From assembly GCA_049276455.1 (NCBI GenBank), contig JBASWL010000024.1, positions 33,732 to 97,731 of the forward strand: a stretch of 64,000 bases of DNA, read 5' to 3'. The notes beneath the pieces were generated by a model. The model saw only the letters and a list, made by a program, of their open reading frames with translations, was not told where the DNA came from and did not search any database. Origin of the DNA: Georgfuchsia sp049276455. Lineage in GTDB: Bacteria > Pseudomonadota > Gammaproteobacteria > Burkholderiales > Rhodocyclaceae. A program made the position numbers and the translations under genes. Of this stretch, positions 1-6,719 are shown in pieces (within the stretch, counting starts at the first letter, position 1; each line of letters opens with the position of its first letter).

Positions 1-2
1 CG

Positions 3-41
3 GCCAGCGGCATCGTCGTCGGCCTGTTCAGCGAGGATTGA
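3..41 (+). CDS. C-terminal end of an unknown protein
   Basis: A reading frame open from the window edge ends with the residues ASGIVVGLFSED and a TGA stop. Only 12 codons are visible, so no family can be named. The frame is preferred over the other two because it ends in a stop just before a clear gap and a new ribosome binding site. Confidence 0.3.
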   Translation, partial: ASGIVVGLFSED

Positions 42-124
42 GCCGGCAGGTGCCGGCATTTATGTCGCTGTAATTAGTGGCAATGGTTGACTCTGGCGGT
101 TTCCATTTCTGAATGGAGCCACAC

Positions 125-342
125 ATGGTTATCAAGCGCGCATCGAACTGCCCGCTCTGCGGTGCCGGGCTCACGGCCATGGAGCTTCTCGACACGCCTG
201 CACTGAACTGATTGATTCGCGACTTGGTATTCTGGAGGCCCACTGTCCCTGTTGCCAGGGCTATCTGGAGTTGATGCCGGTAGCCGGCCGGGTCGACATC
301 GGTGGTACTCAACCGCTGGCACTGTTGATCCGCAGCAGCTGA
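125..342 (+). pseudogene. Small zinc-ribbon protein, frameshifted
   Basis: The ATG at 125 follows a GGAG ribosome binding site (115-118). The first frame gives 28 residues with a CPLCGAGL zinc-knuckle motif and then stops at 209-211. One frame over, the sequence continues as ELIDSRLGILEA followed by a second CPCC knuckle and runs to a TGA at 340-342. Joined by one base near 203-207, the two parts make a protein of about 71 residues with two CxxC pairs, as in treble-clef or zinc-ribbon proteins. The last 34 bases overlap the end of the convergent VWA gene. I do not recognise the family. A sequencing error would explain the break equally well. Confidence 0.5.
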
Positions 343-1697
343 TCAAGCATGCGCTCTAGGTGGCGCAACGAGCTGCATTCACGGGCAATGTGGCAGTAGG
401 GCAGATAGCGCTTCATCTCCGAATCACCCATTCCCCAGAACGAGGTCGGCTCCGGGTTCAGCCAGATCACCCTGCGCGCTCGCCGGTACAGCGTTTTCAT
501 GACCCCCACTTGCGCCTCGCCGCGGTTGTTGCGCGCGTCGCCGAGGATCAGCACCGTGCTGCGGTGGTCGATGCGATTCATCAGCTGGGCATCGATGTCG
601 AGCAGAACCTGGCCGTAGTCGGTACGGGCTCCACTCAGCGCCTGGATCACATTGTCAATCGCCTGCTCGACGGGAAGCGATTCGAAACTGGCGCTGACGT
701 CGACCAGATGATCGGTGAAGGCAAACGAGCGCACGTCGGCTATCAGTTCGTTCAGGCTGTAGAGGAGCAGCAGCAAGAAGCGCGCAAACTGGCGCACCGA
801 GCCGCTGACGTCGCAGATCGCGACCACGCGCGGCCGGTCGACCACCGTGCTGCGCCAGTGCGTCTCGAACAGCACGCCGCCGTAGGCCGCATTGGCGCGC
901 ATCGTGCGGCGAAAATCGAGCTGTCCGCGCTGCTCCGAGCGCTTGCGGTGCGAGTGGCGTTCGGCCAGTCGGCGTGCGATCTTGCGTATGAGCTCGTGCA
1001 TGCGTGCAAAATGGCGCTGGTCGATGTTTGAAAGCCTTTGCGTCTGCAGCAAGTCGTCGTGAAGTTCGCGCGTGGGAGCCTTGCCATGCATCGACAGCTT
1101 GCGTTCGACAAAGTCGCGCACTTCGTGGAACAAGCGCTGGCGCGCCAGCTCCAGTTGGGCGTGACGTTCATGGGCCATTGTCTGCCTGGCGGCGCTGATC
1201 TCGCGGTCGAGCGATTCCGCACCCATCGCCTTCTGAATCTTCTGTGTGTATAAGCCTTTTTGCGCAAAGAGCCAGATGTCGGTCAGCCCGACCTCGCGCG
1301 CGGCCTGTTGCATGCGGCGCGACAACGCGGCCGCATCCCCCGCGAGCAGCAGTTGCGACAGCGATTGCCCGCCGCTGCCCTCGCCGCCAGGCTCGCCTAC
1401 GCCGCCGCCCTGCGCGGCCTGCTCCACCGACAGGGCTTCCGTGTCGCCGGACGATTCATGCCCCGGTTGCCGCGTGGCGAAGGAATCGAAGCGGAAGAAA
1501 CAGTCGAAGGTTTCGTCGAAGATCGCCCGGTCCGGCAGTGTCTTGGCCAGCGTCGCCCCCAGCGCATCCTTGAACAACTGACGATCATGCCACCCTACCA
1601 GTTCGACTGCCCGCACCGCATCCACCTGTGCGTTCAAGGCGACATCAAGGTCGCTGCCGCGCAACGCCTTGAAGAAATCCTCAAGTGTGGCTTGCAT
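309..1697 (-). CDS. VWA-domain protein, CoxE-like
   Basis: This 462-residue protein has a helical, charged N-terminal two thirds and a von Willebrand factor A domain in the C-terminal third. The metal-ion-dependent adhesion site begins with DVSGS (the DxSxS motif), and later acidic and polar motifs such as GDARNN fit the same fold. It belongs to the CoxE/YehP-like group that partners MoxR AAA+ ATPases; such pairs are thought to help insert metals or mature target enzymes. Its start overlaps the end of the MoxR gene by 17 bases, which implies translational coupling. No target enzyme is encoded next door, so the client is unknown. Confidence 0.85.
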   Translation of the reverse strand: MQATLEDFFKALRGSDLDVALNAQVDAVRAVELVGWHDRQLFKDALGATLAKTLPDRAIFDETFDCFFRFDSFATRQPGHESSGDTEALSVEQAAQGGGVGEPGGEGSGGQSLSQLLLAGDAAALSRRMQQAAREVGLTDIWLFAQKGLYTQKIQKAMGAESLDREISAARQTMAHERHAQLELARQRLFHEVRDFVERKLSMHGKAPTRELHDDLLQTQRLSNIDQRHFARMHELIRKIARRLAERHSHRKRSEQRGQLDFRRTMRANAAYGGVLFETHWRSTVVDRPRVVAICDVSGSVRQFARFLLLLLYSLNELIADVRSFAFTDHLVDVSASFESLPVEQAIDNVIQALSGARTDYGQVLLDIDAQLMNRIDHRSTVLILGDARNNRGEAQVGVMKTLYRRARRVIWLNPEPTSFWGMGDSEMKRYLPYCHIARECSSLRHLERMLDQLLRINSASG

Positions 1698-2658
1698 GGC
1701 GCAGGAACGCCATCTCCGCGTCCTCGTGCGCTTTCGCCAGCAAGGTGGGCAGTTGCTCGCTGGCCGTCGCGATGTCCTGCTCGAACTTGAGGAAGACGTT
1801 GAGCGTATCGCGCACCAGGTCGAGGTCCAGATGTTCGGAATTGAGCAGCAACAAGGTTTTGGCCCAGTCGATGGTCTCGCTGACCGAGGGCTGCTTCTTC
1901 AGGTCCAGTGTGCGCACCTTCTGCACGAACGCCACCAGTTCGCGGTTCAGCGTTTGCGACAGGCCGGGCGCGCGGCGTTCGAGGATGCGCCGCTCGACGG
2001 CCGCTTCCGGAAAGGGGATGTGCAGGTGCAGGCAGCGGCGCTTGAGCGCATCGCTCATCTCGCGGGTGTTGTTGCTGGTGAGGAATACCAGCGGCTTGAT
2101 CCTGGCAACGATGGTACCCAGTTCGGGTACCGAAACCTGGAAGTCCGACAGCACTTCGAGCAGGAAGGCCTCGAACTCCGGGTCCGACTTGTCGACTTCG
2201 TCGATCAGCAGCACGCAGCCGCGCTCCTGGTGCAGTGCCTGGTAGAGCGGCCGAGGCTCGAGGAAGTGCTCGGAGAAAAACAGGTCGTCGTGAGCGTGCA
2301 GCTTTTCGATCGAGGCGGCCAGGCCCACCGCGCCCTCCATCAGTTCGGCCAGCTTGTCCTTGAGCAATTGGGTATAGAGCAATTGCTTGCCATACTTCCA
2401 TTCGTACAGCGCCTTCGATTCGTCCAGGCCTTCGTAGCATTGCAGGCGGATCAGCGGCACGTCCAGGACGGCGGCCATGCTCTTGGCCAATTCGGTCTTG
2501 CCGACCCCGGCAGGGCCTTCGACCAGCACGGGCTTTTCAAGATTGAAGGCGAGGTAAACGGCGGTGGCCAGTTGCCGGCTCGCGATATAGTCGACCTCGG
2601 ACAGGCGTGACAACAGGTCGTCAACCGAATCGAAATGGGAGTCGTGCAATGATTTCAT
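1681..2658 (-). CDS. MoxR-family AAA+ ATPase
   Basis: This 325-residue cytoplasmic ATPase has a Walker A motif GPAGVGKTEL near residue 46 and a Walker B motif VLLIDEVDKSD near residue 145, followed by the sensor sequence FLTSNNTREM typical of MoxR/CoxD proteins. MoxR ATPases act as chaperones with VWA partners, and the VWA gene follows directly with a 17-base overlap. The length and the C-terminal lid domain match the CoxD-like branch. The start ATG is the first in frame. The pair forms a two-gene operon reading leftward, and a 275-base non-coding stretch upstream could hold its promoter. Confidence 0.88.
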   Translation of the reverse strand: MKSLHDSHFDSVDDLLSRLSEVDYIASRQLATAVYLAFNLEKPVLVEGPAGVGKTELAKSMAAVLDVPLIRLQCYEGLDESKALYEWKYGKQLLYTQLLKDKLAELMEGAVGLAASIEKLHAHDDLFFSEHFLEPRPLYQALHQERGCVLLIDEVDKSDPEFEAFLLEVLSDFQVSVPELGTIVARIKPLVFLTSNNTREMSDALKRRCLHLHIPFPEAAVERRILERRAPGLSQTLNRELVAFVQKVRTLDLKKQPSVSETIDWAKTLLLLNSEHLDLDLVRDTLNVFLKFEQDIATASEQLPTLLAKAHEDAEMAFLRHASHT

Positions 2659-2933
2659 TGACTTCCTTGTTTGTTATGGATTCGCCGCATTCCACTTGCG
2701 TCGCCGATATAGTATGCACCTACAGGTGCCGAACGGCCAATATCCGATGCGTTACTTGCCATGCGAGCAGCTCAATATTCTTGGGCCGCTATGCTCGCAC
2801 CTGGCCGAACCGAGATGACCCGTTTCACCGCAAGCTTCAACCATATGACATAGTGCACCGCACTTCAGATTATCAATCACAAAATCCGGATAACCGAAAT
2901 TTTCCGAATAGACGAAACAATACCTAAACCCGC

Positions 2934-3377
2934 TCATGGCCGTTTGCGCCTGACGACCATGGCCGACTCTTCGAAGCCGAGCTTGTAGTAGAAAGACAGC
3001 GCGGCCGAGTTATCTTTGTCGGCCAAAAGCGTCACGCGGCTCATGCCTGCGCCAGCCGCCCAGCGCAGTACATGCTCGACCAGCAAGCGGCCGTAGCCGC
3101 TGCCGCGATGGCTGGCGGCAACAATGACATCTTCGAGTATCAGTACCGGGCCGCCCTCGGCGGTGCTGATGCTGATCAGCGCATTGGCCATGCCCACCAC
3201 ATGATTGCCGTCGCGCAGGACAAAAAGACGGCCGTGGTCCGGATGTACCATCAGCCAGCGCAGGGCGGCAAGCTGCTTCTCGCGGCGCGGCCGGAAGTCG
3301 GACTCCAGCGTGAACAGTTCGTGCAGCAGATCGGCCATGGGCTCGATATCCGAATTGACAGCAAACTCGACATGCAT
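2934..3377 (-). CDS. GNAT-family N-acetyltransferase
   Basis: This 147-residue protein carries the GNAT acetyl-CoA binding signature: the beta-4 strand ILEDVIVAASHRGSGYGRLL with the R/Q-x-x-G-x-G/A loop, then a C-terminal AALSFYYKLGFEES segment. It should transfer an acetyl group from acetyl-CoA to an amine or small molecule; the substrate cannot be read from sequence. The frame is open far upstream, but the ATG at 3375-3377 is chosen because GAGGAA lies at the right distance before it and homology begins there. It ends about 100 bases before the first nif control site and is transcribed away from it, so its link to the nif remnants may be chance. Confidence 0.85.
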   Translation of the reverse strand: MHVEFAVNSDIEPMADLLHELFTLESDFRPRREKQLAALRWLMVHPDHGRLFVLRDGNHVVGMANALISISTAEGGPVLILEDVIVAASHRGSGYGRLLVEHVLRWAAGAGMSRVTLLADKDNSAALSFYYKLGFEESAMVVRRKRP

Positions 3378-3473
3378 CAGACATTTCCTCTTCAGGGCAG
3401 TTCCGGATAAATGCAGCGAAAAGCATGCCATGTGTAGTGCTGCTTGTGTGAGCCAGGTCGGTATCGCTGCACT

Positions 3474-3489
3474 TGTTGCAAACCCCACA
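3474..3489. promoter_or_regulatory. NifA-type upstream activator site
   Basis: The sequence is TGT-N10-ACA, the consensus for NifA binding. It lies 72 bases upstream of the -24 element at 3562-3563, which is the normal distance for NifA acting on sigma-54 RNA polymerase. One such match is expected by chance every few kilobases, so the spacing and the nif gene downstream carry the argument. Confidence 0.6.
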
Positions 3490-3560
3490 AAGTCTTGTTC
3501 ATGCCATCGCAACCTTGCCTTGTCCGCGCGCAGTTCATTTGATATCAACAGATTAGGCAC

Positions 3561-3576
3561 AGGCATGTGGCTTGCT
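3561..3576 (+). promoter_or_regulatory. Sigma-54 (-24/-12) promoter of the nif ferredoxin
   Basis: AGGCATGTGGCTTGCT contains GG (3562-3563) and GC (3574-3575) separated by exactly ten bases, with TTGC at the -12 position. The start of transcription would fall near 3587, leaving a leader of about 35 bases with an AAGGAGCC ribosome binding site before the ATG at 3623. The -24 box begins with A instead of the usual T. Confidence 0.62.
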
Positions 3577-3622
3577 GTCGTTTTAGCGATCGTACGATAA
3601 CCTCTACAAGGAGCCAAAAGCA

Positions 3623-3829
3623 ATGAGCCACATAACTGGAGTGACCCTGAATGGCACCCCCTGGACGCCGATGTTTGTATCTGCGCTTGATCCGAAGAAG
3701 TGCATCGGCTGCGGCGCTTGCGGCCGGACTTGTCCCAAGGGTTGCTATACCTATGCGGCAGCCGACGCGATAGCAGCGGCCGCCAGATCACCACTTTCCC
3801 CGGCCGGAACCAAACCGGGAGCAGCTTCG
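3623..3829 (+). pseudogene. Nif-specific ferredoxin III, internally deleted
   Basis: The first 30 residues (MSHITGVTLNGTPWTPMFVS, then ALDPKKCIGC) match the start of nif-specific ferredoxin III. Residues 31-46 (ACGRTCPKGCYTY and following) match the end of the same family. An intact protein of about 100 residues has two cysteine clusters; here one CIGC motif is joined directly to the tail of the other, as expected if the DNA between the two similar motifs was lost. The normal stop codon is missing too, so the frame reads on into the start of nifE. The remaining Cx2Cx2CxxxCxxxC pattern might still bind one cluster. It stands behind a NifA/sigma-54 promoter. Confidence 0.8.
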
Positions 3830-4662
3830 ATGAAAATGGCGGAAGTGGCACTGTTGCTGAACGAGCCGGCCTGTGCCCACAACAGCAAGGAAAAGTCCGG
3901 TTGCACAAGACCAAGCCGGGCGCCACGGCCGGCGGCTGTTCCTTCGATGGCGCGCAGATCGCGTTGCTGCCCATCGCCGATGTCGCCCACATCGTGCATG
4001 GGCCGATCGCCTGCGCCGGCAGCTCGTGGGATAACCGCGGCACGCGAGAGCCCGATCCGGTGAGCGCGTAAGCGCGGGCGCAACTCGCGCCCGGCGTCAA
4101 GGTGCATGACGTCAACCTGATTGGCGAATACAACATCGCCGGGGAATTCTGGCATCTGGCACCGCTCTTTGACGAACTGGGGTTGCGCATCCTGTGCACC
4201 CTTTCGGGCGATGCCCGCTACAGCGAAGTACAGACCATGCATCGTGCCGAGGCATCGATGGTGGTGTGCGCCAAGGCGCTGCTCAGCGTCGCGCGCAAGC
4301 TCGAAGGTAGGCGTGCCCTGCTGTACACCGGCGGCGTCAAGAGCTGGTCCGTGGTGTCGGCGCTACAGGATCTACGCATGGAAGTGGTGGCTACCGGCAC
4401 CAGGAAATCCACCGAGGAAGACAAGCAGCGCATCCGCGAGATCATGGGCGACGACGCGCAAATGATCACTGACGGCAGCCCTGCTGCATTGCTCAAAGCC
4501 TACAAGGACGACCGGGCCGATATCTTCATCGCCGGAGGGCGCAACCTGTATACCGCGCTCAAGGCACGCATTCCTTTTCTCGACATCAATCAGGAACGCG
4601 AATTCGGCTACGCTGGTTATGCCGGCATGCCGGAACTGGGGCGACAACTGGCACTGACCATC
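3830..4662 (+). pseudogene. nifE: nifE remnant (FeMo-cofactor scaffold subunit)
   Basis: NifE, with NifN, is the scaffold on which the iron-molybdenum cofactor is assembled. The N-terminal part KMAEVALLLNEPACAHNSKE is in frame with the ferredoxin. A one-base shift near 3905 moves the match to the next frame (KPGATAGGCSFDGAQIALLP, then HGPIACAGSSWDNRGTRE). A TAA stop at 4069-4071 follows, then the same frame resumes at VKVHDVNLIGEYNIAGEFWH and continues to GYAGMPELGRQLALTI. Two blocks are absent compared with the family: one between WDNRGTR and GTREPDP, and one between VARKLE and the LLYTGGVKSWS motif. The C-terminus is also cut off. The gene cannot make functional NifE. Confidence 0.92.
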
Positions 4663-4963
4663 AGCTGGCACATTGCCGCCCATAACTCGAAAAAATTGAA
4701 CGGCGGCAACTTGTTTGTAACAATCACTACACATAACCAGGCACGCCCCCTCCACGTTACCCTGCACTCACCGGCATTCCTGCCGTCTTGGTATGCGCCC
4801 ACGGCACCGGTGCGCGCACTTTCTGCCACACCGGCGCATTGCTGCCGGTCAGAATTCTCCAAACCGGCCAATCAACGTCGAGTTGAGGCGGCTGCGCGAC
4901 TTTTCGTGCAGCGCTCCTTACTCCGCAGTGTTAAGCCATTGTGGAAAATGGTTTTTGTACCAC
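4663..4963. other. Non-coding stretch after the nifE break
   Basis: The nifE match stops at 4662 and the open frame runs on into sequence I cannot assign. A further TGT-N10-ACA match lies at 4716-4731, but no GG-N10-GC element follows it at the right distance. No gene is supported here. The stretch may be leftover intergenic DNA from other nif genes. Confidence 0.4.
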
Positions 4964-5380
4964 TTATTTCACGCCCTTGGTGCTGAGAAAGGCGCCAAAT
5001 ACCTTGTCCGTCACCAGGATGTGTTTGGAGAGCCACTCTTTGAGAAACGTCATGGTGTCGAGACTTATGGAGAGTTTGCCGCTCTTGAATTTCTCTTGTA
5101 AGTCGAGAGCGGTCTTGACCAAGTCTGCATGCTTTGCCTTGTGATCAACTGCTTGAGGATAGCTATGCTGGCTCATGAGCCGCTCCTCAGTAGAGAAATG
5201 ATCCGCAGTGTATTTCACCAGTCGATTAAAAATATCTCCGAGCACATTCCTGCCTTGTCCCGTGGTCATTGCTTCGTAAAGCTCATTTATGATTCTCACA
5301 AGCTCCTGGTGTTGCTGATCGATAATCGCGATGCCAACGGAGAGCTTGGGACTCCACTGAATAAGCGATGGTGCGGCCAT
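4964..5380 (-). CDS. Bacteriohemerythrin
   Basis: This 138-residue protein is a single-domain hemerythrin, a four-helix bundle that binds O2 at a di-iron site. The expected ligands are present in order: DQQHQEL near residue 22, HFSTEERLM near residue 60, HKAKHADL near residue 77 and HILVTDK near residue 116. The ATG at 5378-5380 is chosen because AAGGAAC lies at ribosome-binding distance; an in-frame start 15 residues upstream lacks this. Hemerythrins can lower free O2 or deliver it to enzymes, and they occur near nif genes in several proteobacteria, so it may be a survivor of the island. It could equally be an independent oxygen sensor or carrier. Confidence 0.92.
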   Translation of the reverse strand: MAAPSLIQWSPKLSVGIAIIDQQHQELVRIINELYEAMTTGQGRNVLGDIFNRLVKYTADHFSTEERLMSQHSYPQAVDHKAKHADLVKTALDLQEKFKSGKLSISLDTMTFLKEWLSKHILVTDKVFGAFLSTKGVK

Positions 5381-5428
5381 GAATTGTTCCTTTCGAATGG
5401 GATAATAAGTGTTCTTAATCATCAATCA

Positions 5429-5464
5429 CAAGTGCCAGTTTGTCCACTGCCAAACTGGCACTTG
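5429..5464. repeat. 14-bp perfect inverted repeat upstream of the hemerythrin
   Basis: CAAGTGCCAGTTTG (5429-5442) pairs with CAAACTGGCACTTG (5451-5464) around an eight-base loop. No run of T follows on either strand, so it does not look like a standard terminator. It sits 48 bases before the hemerythrin start and 27 bases after the end of the nifV remnant. It may be an operator for the hemerythrin gene or a hairpin ending the nifV transcript. Confidence 0.6.
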
Positions 5465-5490
5465 GCAACCGTAAAATACTATATTATTGG

Positions 5491-5721
<231 letters not shown>

Positions 5722-5743
5722 GAAAACCTCTGACAACTATCTA

Positions 5744-5758
5744 GCAAGTCTGGTGCCA
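5744..5758 (-). promoter_or_regulatory. Sigma-54 (-24/-12) promoter of nifV
   Basis: On the minus strand the sequence is TGGCACCAGACTTGC, a perfect match to TGGCAC-N5-TTGC with GG and GC ten bases apart. Transcription would start near 5732, giving a very short leader before the ATG at 5719-5721. A NifA-type site lies 42 bases upstream of it. Confidence 0.8.
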
Positions 5759-5799
5759 AAGGAATGTCCTGAAAATACAATGGGGTGTAGAGGTTGCAA

Positions 5800-5815
5800 T
5801 GTGGCAATTACGACA
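5800..5815. promoter_or_regulatory. NifA-type activator site between nifV and nifQ
   Basis: TGTGGCAATTACGACA fits TGT-N10-ACA. It lies 82 bases upstream of the nifQ -24 element and 42 bases upstream of the nifV -24 element, so one NifA site could serve both divergent promoters. Confidence 0.65.
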
Positions 5816-5897
5816 TTTTTTTGTATCGTTCCCGCCAATTAATTTGCTGCAATGTCGTGGTGAAACTTATAGCCTTGTTTATGAAATGAAATTTTCC

Positions 5898-5912
5898 TGG
5901 CATTGATCGTGC
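5898..5912 (+). promoter_or_regulatory. Sigma-54 (-24/-12) promoter of nifQ
   Basis: TGGCATTGATCGTGC has GG (5899-5900) and GC (5911-5912) separated by exactly ten bases. The -24 box is TGGCA as in the consensus, and the -12 box is GTGC instead of TTGC. Transcription would begin near 5924, giving a leader of about 117 bases that includes a short open frame ending on the nifQ start codon. Confidence 0.68.
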
Positions 5913-5948
5913 GTTGTCTGCCTTGTCATCTAACGAGGCTATCGCATC

Positions 5949-6044
5949 ATGGTTAGGCACATCGCCCCAAAAAAATATCGGGCAACCAAAGACGATTGCA
6001 GTCCTTATCCGCAGGCTGGTAGAAGTTTCACTACACCATCATGA
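5949..6044 (+). CDS. Possible 31-residue leader ORF ahead of nifQ
   Basis: An ATG at 5949 opens a frame of 31 codons whose TGA stop overlaps the nifQ start as ATGA. The peptide is basic at its start (MVRHIAPKKYRATK) and matches nothing I know. nifQ itself has no clear ribosome binding site, so translation of this frame could couple to nifQ. It may also be the worn end of a lost upstream gene or plain chance. Confidence 0.3.
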   Translation: MVRHIAPKKYRATKDDCSPYPQAGRSFTTPS

Positions 6045-6511
6045 AAGCGCGCGATTATCTCGACCTGATCGATCCACATTGGCTAAATGAGGATGACGAC
6101 AGCCGCCACGACGAATACGAAGATCTGATGGCATTGCTGCTAGATGCAGCCAAGGCATCCGAATCCCTTGGCCGTGATCAAAATGTCGTGCTGCTGGCGC
6201 AGGTGGTGGCACGGGCCTGCATGGGCGAGGACCATCTCTGGCACGACCTCGGACTGCCAACGCGGCTGGAACTTTCGGCCTTGCTCAATGAGCATTTCGC
6301 AACGCTGGCGCACGACAATACCGGCAATATGCGCTGGAAGAAATTTTTTTATCTGAAACTGTGCGAGCGAGCTGACATCCGTGCCTGTCGCGCACCCACG
6401 TGTGGTGTTTGTGTCATGCAGGCAGAATGCTTCGGCGATGAGACATTACCGCTGGCACAATACATGTCACGTTCCGGAGTTACTGCGGCCCCCGAAATAT
6501 CCATCAGCTAA
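6041..6511 (+). CDS. nifQ: NifQ, molybdenum donor for FeMo-cofactor synthesis
   Basis: NifQ is an iron-sulfur protein that supplies molybdenum for FeMo-cofactor assembly on NifEN. This 156-residue protein has the family core ARACMGEDHLWHDLGLPTR, the NMRWKKFFYLKLCERA helix, and the signature cysteines Cx4Cx2Cx5C in CRAPTCGVCVMQAECFGDE near residues 120-136. No frameshift or stop interrupts it. It is somewhat shorter at the N-terminus than typical members of about 170-200 residues. It lies behind a sigma-54 promoter and NifA site. Its partners here are destroyed, so it is either functionally orphaned, works with genes elsewhere, or is the last gene of the island still to decay. Confidence 0.92.
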   Translation: MKARDYLDLIDPHWLNEDDDSRHDEYEDLMALLLDAAKASESLGRDQNVVLLAQVVARACMGEDHLWHDLGLPTRLELSALLNEHFATLAHDNTGNMRWKKFFYLKLCERADIRACRAPTCGVCVMQAECFGDETLPLAQYMSRSGVTAAPEISIS

Positions 6512-6719
6512 TCGGTGGCGCTTTTTAAACATTAACGGTAGTGGTTTTTTTAGAATACGCAACTGACCAAGCGCAAATGAGATCAATCGTATTTCAGCCG
6601 CTTCACTCAGACATCGGCATATGCACGTAATGAAAACTCAAATCTCCGCTTTGACCTTGTAAAGGCTCATATAGCGCTCGAACAACTTTCTCTCTTCGCC
6701 CTGTCGTTCCGATTCGCCG

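Noticed and set aside
2716..2729. GCACCT/AGGTGC inverted repeat upstream of the MoxR gene
   Set aside because: Six-base arms with a two-base spacer are too short to support an operator without comparative data.
4716..4731. Third TGT-N10-ACA match
   Set aside because: No GG-N10-GC promoter follows at the usual distance on either strand, and one match per few kilobases is expected by chance.
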